The notes under the pieces were generated by a model. The model had not been told where the DNA came from, ran no database searches, and was given only the letters and a program-made list of their open reading frames with translations. From assembly GCA_043718245.1 (NCBI GenBank), contig JAYSWB010000041.1, positions 1 through 13,287 on the forward strand: a DNA stretch of 13,287 nt, written 5' to 3'. The translations under genes and the position numbers were made by a program. Origin of the DNA: JBAXAB01 sp043718245. GTDB taxonomy: Bacteria > Patescibacteriota > Minisyncoccia > Phycocordibacterales > CAIZLB01. Below, piece by piece: positions 5,384 through 11,311 of the stretch; the stretch's first letter is position 1, and each line of letters begins with the position of its first letter.

Positions 5384-5422
5384 GAGGCTGATGCCTCGTT
5401 TTTTGTTTCACCATTGTGGTGA
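5384..5422 (+). promoter_or_regulatory. Tandem hairpins in the 5' leader, the first with a T6 tract
   Basis: GAGGC (5384-5388)/GCCTC (5393-5397) with a TGAT loop is followed by G and six T (5399-5404). A second hairpin, TCACCA (5408-5413)/TGGTGA (5417-5422) with a TTG loop, comes next. The first looks like a minimal intrinsic terminator, yet it would form about 4 nt into the transcript of the promoter just upstream. It may terminate gmk readthrough, stabilise the mRNA 5' end, or yield a tiny RNA. Confidence 0.5.
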
Positions 5423-5454
5423 GGTAAAAGCAGATCGTTTAAAAAAAAATACCC

Positions 5455-5646
5455 ATGAAAAAAACCAAAATTGCAGGCATTTTCGCCATCGTTACCCTAG
5501 TGGTCGCGATTGGTGCATTTCTCCTGCAACCCACACCCAATGCAATTGTTGAGGAGACATCCAAAGTCGAAGAGACAGCGGCGTCTCCGAAGCAAGTGCT
5601 CCACCACGTTACCGGGACGACTGATATCGTCCTCGGATCAAACTGA
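5455..5646 (+). CDS. Small membrane-anchored or exported peptide
   Basis: The 63-residue ORF starts with a Lys-rich N-terminus (MKKTK), then a hydrophobic helix (residues 7-24), then a polar tail rich in Glu, Thr, Val and Ser. It could be a single-pass membrane anchor or an uncleaved signal peptide; there is no lipobox Cys. It is the first ORF after the promoter at 5344 and lies 34 bp before the secreted-protein gene, so the two are probably cotranscribed. Its base composition already resembles the GC-rich cassette. I recognise no family. A decayed N-terminal fragment or a leader ORF are alternatives. Confidence 0.5.
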   Translation: MKKTKIAGIFAIVTLVVAIGAFLLQPTPNAIVEETSKVEETAASPKQVLHHVTGTTDIVLGSN

Positions 5647-5680
5647 AAAAACCAACCATCCAGCAAAACAGAAAAACCAA

Positions 5681-6736
5681 ATGAAAAAATCCATCCTGTT
5701 CATCTTCACCCTCGTTGCAATCTTCGCTCCGTCTGCCTTTGCGCAGACGATTCCGGCGTCACTGCCGATCAGTTCCAAAGAAATGCTCACCGCATTCGCG
5801 GTGATGCAGACAGCGCACGGTAGCCTAAGCCATAGCTCGGCCACCATGCTCTACAGCAATTCGAACAGCGGCTATGTCTACAAGGACGAAGCTGATCTCG
5901 GGAAACTTCTCGCGAAGCTCTCGAGCACGTCAACATCCTTCGATGTCGCCAACACCGGCGATCGGATCTCCACCTACGTGACCATCAACGACAACCAGTG
6001 GGGCAATCTCTTCTGGGGTAACAGCTCGGGCCAGCTTCAAAAAGTCGGCGCGACGTGGAAACTCCCGAGTGAACCGGTCACCATGCATCTCTCGGACTAC
6101 ATCCGTATTCCGTTTAAAGGTGCGCAGTGGGCGTCGTTGCTCCTTCGCGATGCGAACAGCAATATCACGGACTGGCGCAACGTCGAAACTCAGGGTGATG
6201 CTTTGTACTTCCAATCAGCACTTGCCGGATGGGGGACGGAGTTGATGGTTTCCTACATCTCGACGGACGGAAACTACATCCAGGTTGCCTACTCGGTCAA
6301 GGAAAAAGGGAAGTTGATCGTACCCTCGAATGTGAGCGGCCTCACCAACGTCAGTATCGAAAACATGTCGTTTTACGACGACTCCCTCAACAATACGCCG
6401 AGTCCGGTGATCACGATGAATGCGGTTTACAACAGTCAGGGAACGAGCGGTGTTTCGCTTCTCCACGCCCGGCTGGACTTCGCACACAACATGACAGTTA
6501 TCGCGAGCGCATCGTCTTCGGATATCTACGGCGCCCCGGTGCTTCGTCCTACGAAGTTCGTGATTATACAGTCGCAAGGCGGGGTGATCACTGGTGAGTC
6601 TGAAGTCATCGCCACCAGCAATGGTACCGCGACCTTCACCCTCTACCCGGGCACGTACGAGATCATCCCGATTTACCCCGGGGAGATCTTCAAGCAGAAA
6701 GTGCTGCCCGATCAGTATTACGGCGGGAAGGGATAA
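5681..6736 (+). CDS. Secreted protein of unknown function, GC-rich foreign composition
   Basis: The 351-residue protein begins with a clear Sec signal peptide: MKKS, a hydrophobic core to about residue 18, and a likely cleavage after SAFA before QTIP. The mature part is rich in Ser, Thr, Asn, Gly and Tyr with alternating beta-like segments, suggesting an extracellular beta-rich protein. Near residues 170-225 it reads like a beta-barrel or jelly-roll, and the C-terminus (TATFTLYPGTYEIIPIYPG) resembles an Ig-like strand pair. I recognise no enzyme motif or family and no sortase, autotransporter or membrane anchor. Codons favour G or C at the third position, unlike all neighbours. An in-frame extension to 5510 lacks a signal peptide and is rejected. 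Confidence 0.85.
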   Translation: MKKSILFIFTLVAIFAPSAFAQTIPASLPISSKEMLTAFAVMQTAHGSLSHSSATMLYSNSNSGYVYKDEADLGKLLAKLSSTSTSFDVANTGDRISTYVTINDNQWGNLFWGNSSGQLQKVGATWKLPSEPVTMHLSDYIRIPFKGAQWASLLLRDANSNITDWRNVETQGDALYFQSALAGWGTELMVSYISTDGNYIQVAYSVKEKGKLIVPSNVSGLTNVSIENMSFYDDSLNNTPSPVITMNAVYNSQGTSGVSLLHARLDFAHNMTVIASASSSDIYGAPVLRPTKFVIIQSQGGVITGESEVIATSNGTATFTLYPGTYEIIPIYPGEIFKQKVLPDQYYGGKG

Positions 6737-6754
6737 GGCACTTCATGGGGATTC

Positions 6755-6794
6755 AAGGCCAGCTCGCGCACACCGCGGGCTGGCCTTTCCTTTT
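6755..6794 (+). terminator. Strong intrinsic terminator of the GC-rich cassette
   Basis: Arms 6755-6768 and 6774-6787 form a 14-bp stem (one T-G pair) with a five-base loop (CACAC), followed by the T-rich stretch TCCTTTT. It begins 18 bp after the secreted-protein stop and closes the cassette. Confidence 0.85.
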
Positions 6795-6818
6795 GCTTTG
6801 AAAACGCCTACTTTTATG

Positions 6819-6824
6819 TATAAT
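6819..6824 (+). promoter_or_regulatory. -10 box of tRNA-Asp
   Basis: TATAAT in the context ATGTATAAT, identical to the box before the tRNA-Met at 3597, ends 8 bp before the mature tRNA. The best -35 candidate is TTGAAA (6798-6803) at a short 15-bp spacing. Confidence 0.55.
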
Positions 6825-6832
6825 AACCACAC

Positions 6833-6906
6833 GCGGTCGTAGTTCAGCTGGTTAGAACGCTCCCCTGTCACGGGAGAGGTCGTGGGTTCGAGTCCCATCG
6901 ACCGCG
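6833..6906 (+). tRNA. tRNA-Asp(GTC)
   Basis: A complete cloverleaf is visible: acceptor GCGGTCG/CGACCGC, D stem GTTC/GAAC with an AGCTGGTTA loop, anticodon stem CTCCC/GGGAG around CTGTCAC (anticodon GTC at 6867-6869), and T stem GTGGG/CCCAT around TTCGAGT with one G-T pair. The discriminator is G73, the aspartate identity base. CCA is not encoded, unlike the tRNA at 4658. Confidence 0.95.
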
Positions 6907-6918
6907 CAAACATTAAGA

Positions 6919-6951
6919 AATCTTCAGCTTTTCTTTATCCAAAACTCATAT
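6919..6951 (+). repeat. 33-bp repeat upstream of RelBE-type module (copy 2)
   Basis: This is the second copy of the element at 57-89 (30/33 identical). It starts 12 bp after tRNA-Asp and is followed directly by the 23-bp palindrome at 6952-6974. Confidence 0.7.
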
Positions 6952-6974
6952 TACCCTACTAATATAGTAGGGTA
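6952..6974. repeat. 23-bp perfect palindrome
   Basis: TACCCTACTA (6952-6961) and TAGTAGGGTA (6965-6974) are perfect 10-bp arms around the 3-bp centre ATA. Four T follow closely (6975-6978 region), so it could end tRNA-Asp transcription. Its position just upstream of the toxin-antitoxin promoter equally suits an operator. Confidence 0.65.
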
Positions 6975-6983
6975 TTTTACTGA

Positions 6984-7021
6984 TTGACCAAATATATACC
7001 ATTATATATACTTTGGTATAT
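6984..7021 (+). promoter_or_regulatory. RelBE-type module promoter with overlapping operator
   Basis: TTGACC (6984-6989) and TATACT (7007-7012) are 17 bp apart. The -10 box ends 7 nt before the ATG at 7020, predicting a leaderless transcript. An inverted repeat, ATATACCA (6994-7001)/TGGTATAT (7014-7021), brackets the -10 box and covers the start codon, a natural binding site for an autorepressing RelB-type antitoxin. Confidence 0.75.
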
Positions 7022-7304
7022 GAAAAATACAAAAACTATTTTGAACGTAAAAATCGATAAAAATTTGAAAAAGGCGGCACAAGACACAGCAGAAGAGCTG
7101 GGTATTCCTTTGACCACCGCTATCAATGCTTTTTTAAAGCAATTTGTACGTGAAAAGGAAATTGTTATTTCTGGTCCACGATTAAAACCGACGCCGTATC
7201 TTGAAAAGATTTTGAGAGAATCGGAGGAGGAGTATGCGAGGGGGGAAATTGGAGCGGGACCCTTCATTGGCGATGAACTCATTGAATATTTAAAAAAACT
7301 GTAA
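7020..7304 (+). CDS. RelB/DinJ-family antitoxin
   Basis: The 94-residue protein starts with a ribbon-helix-helix DNA-binding domain: strand TILNVKID, helix KNLKKAAQDTAEELG and helix TTAINAFLKQFV (residues 6-44), the RelB/DinJ pattern. A variable acidic tail (residues 60-94) would wrap the toxin. It precedes the RelE-type toxin by three bases. The start at 7020 is chosen over the in-frame 6984 because the latter lies in the -35 element and adds residues outside the domain, while 7020 is placed exactly behind the promoter. Autoregulation through the overlapping inverted repeat is likely. Confidence 0.87.
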   Translation: MKNTKTILNVKIDKNLKKAAQDTAEELGIPLTTAINAFLKQFVREKEIVISGPRLKPTPYLEKILRESEEEYARGEIGAGPFIGDELIEYLKKL

Positions 7305-7307
7305 AAA

Positions 7308-7568
7308 ATGCGTTATATTTTATCAAATAAATTTCAAAAACAACTTAAAAAAACGCCAGAAAAAATTATAGATAAGATTGGTGAAAAATTGAATGTCTTT
7401 ATAAATAATTTCATGGATCCCACCCTCAATAACCATTCCCTAAAAGGAGAATGGACAGGCTATAAAAGTATTAATATCACACCTAACCTCAGAGCAATAT
7501 ACAAAGAAGTAGATAAAAATCTCGTTAGATTTGTTGCGCTAGGCACACACTCTGAGCTGTATGAATAA
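7308..7568 (+). CDS. RelE/YafQ-type mRNA interferase toxin
   Basis: The 86-residue protein belongs to the RelE/ParE superfamily, close to YafQ or RelE/StbE toxins that cleave mRNA on the ribosome. Blocks visible are YILSNKFQKQLKK at the N-terminus, HSLKGEWTGYKSINITPNLRAIYK (residues 43-66), which carries the conserved core strands with Arg62, and the C-terminal GTHSELYE, where His81 sits in the usual active-site position. It follows the antitoxin after three bases, with no ribosome binding site of its own. All core residues look intact, so it is probably active. The exact subfamily needs a profile search. Confidence 0.87.
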   Translation: MRYILSNKFQKQLKKTPEKIIDKIGEKLNVFINNFMDPTLNNHSLKGEWTGYKSINITPNLRAIYKEVDKNLVRFVALGTHSELYE

Positions 7569-7588
7569 ATCATATTGAGCCGTCGAAA

Positions 7589-7597
7589 TGCTATAAT
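7589..7597 (+). promoter_or_regulatory. Extended -10 promoter of the TspO gene
   Basis: TGC-TATAAT ends exactly 6 nt before the ATG at 7604, which places the expected +1 on the A of the start codon. No -35 at a normal spacing is evident, consistent with an extended -10 promoter. Confidence 0.65.
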
Positions 7598-7603
7598 AAA
7601 CAT

Positions 7604-8008
7604 ATGAACACATACAACTGGTACTCACAACTTATAAAGCCAACCTGGGCGCCGCCGTCGTGGCTATTTGGTCCCGTGTGGACGGTGCTATATGCCATCA
7701 TCGCTGTTTCTTTTATTACGGTGTTTTATAGAGCATTTAATGGCAAGCTTGCACTGATTGTCGCACTTCCTTTTATTCTTAACCTAATTTTCAACTTTAT
7801 CTTTACACCAATTCAATTTGGCTTGAAAAATAACCTGCTCGCGTCTATCGATATAGTACTTGTCCTTGGTACTTTGATCTGGGCACTTATTGCTTTGTGG
7901 TATGCAGCTCCAGACTTACGATGGGTTGTTTATGTAAATATTCCTTATCTTGCTTGGGTATCGTTTGCAACTATTTTACAATTAAATATTACTTATTTGA
8001 ATTTATAA
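7604..8008 (+). CDS. tspO: TspO/MBR family membrane protein
   Basis: The 134-residue protein is a tryptophan-rich sensory protein of the TspO/peripheral benzodiazepine receptor family, a five-helix membrane protein that binds porphyrins and affects oxidative-stress responses in other bacteria. The N-terminal signature WYSQLIKPTWAPPSW (residues 6-20) followed by LFGPVWTVLY is characteristic. Five hydrophobic segments follow, ending with VVYVNIPYLAWVSFATILQLNI, the typical last helix. It is a little shorter than most members (about 150-160). The Trp usually found in the third helix is replaced in LNLIFNFIFTPIQFG. Porphyrin binding here is not shown; this window has no heme synthesis genes, though a cytochrome b5-like protein lies nearby. 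Confidence 0.93.
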   Translation: MNTYNWYSQLIKPTWAPPSWLFGPVWTVLYAIIAVSFITVFYRAFNGKLALIVALPFILNLIFNFIFTPIQFGLKNNLLASIDIVLVLGTLIWALIALWYAAPDLRWVVYVNIPYLAWVSFATILQLNITYLNL

Positions 8009-8033
8009 AAAGGTGATTAGGCCCAGGTAGTTA

Positions 8034-8042
8034 TGATATTAT
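8034..8042 (+). promoter_or_regulatory. Extended -10 promoter of the 2-hydroxyacid dehydrogenase gene
   Basis: TGA-TATTAT ends 6 nt before the ATG at 8049, again placing the expected +1 on the start codon. Confidence 0.6.
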
Positions 8043-8048
8043 CTAGAT

Positions 8049-9023
8049 ATGAATAAAAAAGTCTTTATAACCAGAAAAATCCCAGATATTGCCATAAACA
8101 TGCTGAAAGAGAAAGGTTATGAACTTGATATCTATCCAAAAGATAAGGTTCCTTCACAAAAGGAAATAATAAAGTATTTAAGAAAAAAACCATACGATGC
8201 TGTAATTACAATGCTTACTGACAAGATCGATAAATTTGTATTTGAAGCTAGTCCTTCTGTTAAGATATTTTCAAACTATGCTATAGGTTTTGATAATATT
8301 GATGTAGCCGAAGCTAACAAGAGGGGTGTGTATATTACAAACACGCCTGGTAATTACGCAGGGTGTGTAGCGGAACATGTGATTGCAATGATTTTAAATC
8401 TTTCAACCAGAATGGCAGAGAGCGATCGGTATGTAAGAAAGGGGAAATATAAAGGGTGGTCACCAATGCACTTTATAGGTACCGATGTGAGAGGTAAGAT
8501 ATTGGGCCTCATCGGGGCCGGAAGAATTGGTGAGCATGTAGCCCGCTTTTCTAGTGATGGACTTAAAATGAAGGTGTTTTATCACGACGTCATAAGAAAT
8601 TTGGAACTGGAAAAAAGTACTGGAGCTATATATCTTCCAACTATAGAGGATGTTCTAAAACAAGCAGATTTTGTTAGTCTGAATGTTCCATTGCTTTCCT
8701 CGACTAAACATTTGATAAATGAAGAGCGTTTGAAAATGATGAAACCAGAAAGTTTCCTGATAAATACTTCTCGAGGCCCTGTCGTCGATGAAGATGCACT
8801 TGTCAGGGCACTGAAAAATAAAACAATAAGAGGGGCAGGTCTTGATGTCTTTGAGTTTGAACCAAAATTAGCAAAGGGTTTGGTAAAGTTTGAAAATGTT
8901 GTTTTGACGCCACATATTGCTTCAGCTAGAGAAAGCGCTAGAAATGAAATGTCGACAATAGTGGCAGGTAATGTCATAGACTGCATGGAAGGACGCATAC
9001 CAAGAAATGCTTTAAAAATCTAA
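8049..9023 (+). CDS. D-isomer-specific 2-hydroxyacid dehydrogenase
   Basis: The 324-residue protein reduces a 2-oxoacid to the D-2-hydroxyacid, or the reverse, with a nicotinamide cofactor. The split catalytic domain flanks a Rossmann domain with LIGAGRIG (residues 154-161). Asp180 at the end of the second Rossmann strand suggests NADH over NADPH. Catalytic-type residues are present: Arg242 in NTSRGPVVDEDAL, a Glu in DVFEFEP (267-272), and His289 in LTPHIAS. The pattern NTPGNYAGCVAEHVIAMIL is closest to glyoxylate/hydroxypyruvate reductases, but lactate or phosphoglycerate relatives cannot be excluded. It is one base ahead of the phosphoglycerate mutase gene and likely cotranscribed with it. 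Confidence 0.92.
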   Translation: MNKKVFITRKIPDIAINMLKEKGYELDIYPKDKVPSQKEIIKYLRKKPYDAVITMLTDKIDKFVFEASPSVKIFSNYAIGFDNIDVAEANKRGVYITNTPGNYAGCVAEHVIAMILNLSTRMAESDRYVRKGKYKGWSPMHFIGTDVRGKILGLIGAGRIGEHVARFSSDGLKMKVFYHDVIRNLELEKSTGAIYLPTIEDVLKQADFVSLNVPLLSSTKHLINEERLKMMKPESFLINTSRGPVVDEDALVRALKNKTIRGAGLDVFEFEPKLAKGLVKFENVVLTPHIASARESARNEMSTIVAGNVIDCMEGRIPRNALKI

Positions 9024-9024
9024 T

Positions 9025-9669
9025 ATGTCAGAAATTAAAATGGGAAAATTCATAGTAGTTAGGCACCACGAATCTGATTGGAATCACAAGGGTCTTTGGA
9101 CTGGGTCACGAGACAGGCACTTGACCGATTATGGTTTCGCTAAATCTGAGGAGATGGGCCTTTTGATAAAAGATATAAAAATCGACTATGCCTTTGCTTC
9201 TATGCAGGTACGTTCTATCGAGACTTTGTCTTCTATGTTAGAAGCAATGGGTCAATTTCATGTACCAGCAGAACACTCAGTATCACTTAATGAGCGTGAC
9301 TACGGAGACTATACAGCAAAAAATAAATGGGATATGGAAAAGATTTTAGGGGAAGATGGGTGGAATGCGGTCAGGCGTGATTGGGATTGCCCAGTTCCAA
9401 ATGGCGAGACTTTAAAAATGGTATACGAAAGGGCTGTGCCTTTTTATATAAATAAGATTTTACCGCACTTGCGAGAAGGGAAAAATGTATTGATGGCTTC
9501 GCATGGAAATGCAATTCGCGCCCTAATGAAGTATATTGAAAAGATTACAGATGATGAGGTAAAGCACATCGAGATGTTATTTGGGTCTGTTGTAATATAT
9601 GATCTAGACGATGAAGGTCACATGGTTTCAAAAGATATAAAAAAGACACAAGCTAGTGTTAATGCTTAA
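9025..9669 (+). CDS. gpmA: 2,3-bisphosphoglycerate-dependent phosphoglycerate mutase-like protein
   Basis: The 214-residue histidine-phosphatase-superfamily protein resembles GpmA, which interconverts 3- and 2-phosphoglycerate. The N-terminal motif reads VVRHHESDWN (residues 11-20): the phospho-accepting His14 is present, but the usual Gly of RHG is His. Further family marks are WTGSRDRHLTDYG (25-37), SIETLSSML with Arg63, LNERDYGDYT (89-97, catalytic Glu) and MASHGNAIRALMKY (158-171, second His). It is somewhat shorter than typical GpmA (about 230-250). The start at 9025 gives a one-base gap to the previous stop; ATG at 9040 (MGKFIV) is an alternative. Together with the next gene it suggests a lower-glycolysis operon; a phosphatase role remains possible. 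Confidence 0.88.
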   Translation: MSEIKMGKFIVVRHHESDWNHKGLWTGSRDRHLTDYGFAKSEEMGLLIKDIKIDYAFASMQVRSIETLSSMLEAMGQFHVPAEHSVSLNERDYGDYTAKNKWDMEKILGEDGWNAVRRDWDCPVPNGETLKMVYERAVPFYINKILPHLREGKNVLMASHGNAIRALMKYIEKITDDEVKHIEMLFGSVVIYDLDDEGHMVSKDIKKTQASVNA

Positions 9670-9673
9670 ATAA

Positions 9674-10489
9674 ATGCCAAAATCAAAAGCTCAAATTATT
9701 GCAACGTTAGGACCCAGCTCTTTTTCGACAGAAATTATAAATAAAATGTGCGAAAAGCAATTAGGGGTTATTAGATTAAATTTTTCATGGAACACTCTAG
9801 ACAATCACGCAGAACATATTTTAAGTGTTCGTAAAATTGAAAAGGAAAGAGGGATTTCGTTACTAATTATTCAGGATTTACCAGGACCCAGAATTCAAGG
9901 TGCAAGTGGACACACTTATGATCATGGTTCAATAAGTGCAATAACCGAACATGATGTTAACTTAATAAAGTTTGGAGTAGAGCATGGCGTTGATTACATA
10001 GCAGTCTCGTTTGTTGCATCGGCAAAAGACATTGTAAAGTGCCAGGAAATTATAAAGGAAAATGGTGGAAAGCAAAAAGTAATTGCCAAAATAGAGAGGG
10101 CTGTTGCGCTTGAAAATTTGGATGAAATAATCAATTCAGCTGATGCGGTTATGGTTGCAAGGGGAGATTTAGGTAATAATATTCCAATTGAAAAAATCCC
10201 ATTTGTTCAGTCGGACATCATTTCTAAATGTAAAAGAGCTGGCAAACCAGTGATTGTTGCCACTCAGATGATGCTTTCTATGACAAAAAATCAAGAACCA
10301 ACACGAGCCGAAGTAACAGATGTGGCAGAGGCAATTTTAGAGGGAGCAGATTGTGTCATGTTGTCAGAGGAAACTGCAAGTGGAAATTACCCGGTTGAAT
10401 CTGTTGGAATTATGGAGAAGATTATCTTGGAAGCAGAGAAGCATCTAGAGGGAAAGGCAGTTTTTAATCATTTGGAAAAATTGCTATAA
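9674..10489 (+). CDS. pyk: Minimal pyruvate kinase (A domain only)
   Basis: The 271-residue protein carries the pyruvate kinase TIM-barrel: QIIATLGPSS (7-16), IRLNFSW (33-39), KVIAKIERAVALENLDEI (135-152, catalytic Lys139 and metal-binding Glu141), ARGDLG (162-167), ATQMMLSM (196-203) and AILEGADCVMLSEETASGNYPVE (220-242). Typical enzymes exceed 450 residues. Here the B-domain lid is replaced by about 15 residues between GPRI (71-74) and ITEHD (90-94), and the allosteric C-terminal domain is absent. The usual DTKGP is DLPGP, and the His after RxNFS is Trp. Activity may be altered or lost. It lies four bases after the mutase gene. Its TAA stop is inside the next gene's TATAAT. Confidence 0.9.
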   Translation: MPKSKAQIIATLGPSSFSTEIINKMCEKQLGVIRLNFSWNTLDNHAEHILSVRKIEKERGISLLIIQDLPGPRIQGASGHTYDHGSISAITEHDVNLIKFGVEHGVDYIAVSFVASAKDIVKCQEIIKENGGKQKVIAKIERAVALENLDEIINSADAVMVARGDLGNNIPIEKIPFVQSDIISKCKRAGKPVIVATQMMLSMTKNQEPTRAEVTDVAEAILEGADCVMLSEETASGNYPVESVGIMEKIILEAEKHLEGKAVFNHLEKLL

Positions 10490-10490
10490 T
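10482..10490 (+). promoter_or_regulatory. Extended -10 promoter of the cytochrome b5-like gene
   Basis: TGC-TATAAT ends 6 nt before the ATG at 10497. The pyk stop codon (10487-10489) is part of the -10 hexamer. Confidence 0.65.
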
Positions 10491-10496
10491 TATTTT

Positions 10497-10913
10497 ATGA
10501 ACTCAAAAATAATCACAATCGTTGTTGGGTTGGTGCTGGTAGTTTGTATTGGGTCTTTAGTCTACTTTACAAAAAAGCCATTTGTAGTTGCGCCTATTAT
10601 AGAACCTGTTGCTACCACAACCAATCAAGATGTAACTGTAACTCCTGTACAGCCAACAACTCCACCGCCTGCCCCAACCAGTATAACCCTAGCTCAAGTC
10701 ACTATTCATAATTCAGAATCAAGTTGCTGGTCCGCGATAAATGGTAGTGTTTACGACCTTACAAGCTGGATACCAAATCACCCTGGAGGTGAAAAAAGAA
10801 TATTATCTCTTTGTGGTATCGATGGGTCAGATAAATACAATGGACAACATGGAGGTAGTGCGAAGATTGCACGAGTACTAGGTGGCTTTAAAATCGGTAC
10901 ATTTGGAAATTAA
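10497..10913 (+). CDS. Membrane-anchored cytochrome b5-like heme-binding protein
   Basis: The 138-residue protein has an N-terminal membrane helix (residues 5-24), a Pro/Thr-rich linker (about 30-62), and a C-terminal cytochrome b5-type domain. The domain starts at ITLAQVTIHNSESSCWSAING, continues with SVYDLTSWIPNHPGGEKRI, where His95 of HPGG is the first axial heme ligand, and has the second likely ligand His118 in YNGQHGG. Cys77 and Cys106 could form a disulfide if, as the anchor suggests, the domain is outside the membrane. It would act as an electron carrier or heme-binding protein; the partner is unknown. The DoxX-like gene starts one base after its stop, which points to a joint redox role. 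Confidence 0.9.
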   Translation: MNSKIITIVVGLVLVVCIGSLVYFTKKPFVVAPIIEPVATTTNQDVTVTPVQPTTPPPAPTSITLAQVTIHNSESSCWSAINGSVYDLTSWIPNHPGGEKRILSLCGIDGSDKYNGQHGGSAKIARVLGGFKIGTFGN

Positions 10914-10914
10914 C

Positions 10915-11292
10915 ATGAACATATCAAGGCAAAAATTTGGCATACATTTGTTAAGGTTGGGGTTAGCAGGGGTCTTTTTATGGTTCGGTTTTTCACAGTT
11001 AATAGACAGCCTTCGTTGGGTTGAAATGGTTCCAGAATGGGCGGTGGATATTTTAAATATTCCTCCCGCGATGATAGTTATGGGAAATGGATTATTTGAA
11101 GTTCTTCTTGCAAGCATCCTCGCTATGGGATTCTTTGTCAGGACTACTTCTTTTCTATTGGCACTACATCTTATTTTTATTGCTTTTGATGTCGGTTTTA
11201 CTGCTACTGGAATTAGGGATATTGGCCTTATGATTGCGTCCTTTGCACTTTCGTTTATGTATATGAAGGAGGAAAATAAGGAAATAGTGTAG
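10915..11292 (+). CDS. DoxX-like membrane protein
   Basis: The 125-residue protein has four hydrophobic segments (about 10-30, 50-72, 78-97, 102-117) and the DoxX-type patterns LLRLGLAGVFLWFGFSQL at the N-terminus and RDIGLMIASFALSF at the C-terminus. Family members are small membrane proteins linked to thiosulfate:quinone oxidation or oxidative-stress complexes, but many are uncharacterised. I start it at 10915, one base after the cytochrome b5-like stop; an in-frame ATG at 10882 would overlap that gene and add a polar extension. No ribosome binding site is obvious. Cotranscription with the heme protein is likely. A precise activity cannot be assigned. Confidence 0.85.
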   Translation: MNISRQKFGIHLLRLGLAGVFLWFGFSQLIDSLRWVEMVPEWAVDILNIPPAMIVMGNGLFEVLLASILAMGFFVRTTSFLLALHLIFIAFDVGFTATGIRDIGLMIASFALSFMYMKEENKEIV

Positions 11293-11307
11293 TATACTTT
11301 TTATACA
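11293..11307 (+). promoter_or_regulatory. kefB-type gene -10 region
   Basis: TATACT (11293-11298) lies within the palindrome AGTATACT and ends 13 nt before the ATG. A second -10-like TATACA (11302-11307) ends 4 nt before it. Either gives a very short or absent leader; the sequence does not decide between them. Confidence 0.4.
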
Positions 11308-11311
11308 GTTT

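Noticed and set aside
5510..5680. Upstream in-frame extension of the secreted protein
   Set aside because: The added 57 residues are basic and would bury the signal peptide. ATG 5681 starts directly at the Lys-rich signal sequence and does not overlap the small ORF at 5455.
5930..6577. Long minus-strand and alternative-frame ORFs across the GC-rich gene
   Set aside because: High GC removes stop codons from other frames. The products are Arg/His-rich with no motifs, while the plus-strand frame from 5681 has a signal peptide and a terminator after its stop.
6984..7019. Upstream ATG at 6984 for the RelB-type antitoxin
   Set aside because: It overlaps the -35 hexamer TTGACC and would require transcription to start upstream of the promoter; the domain begins naturally at 7020.
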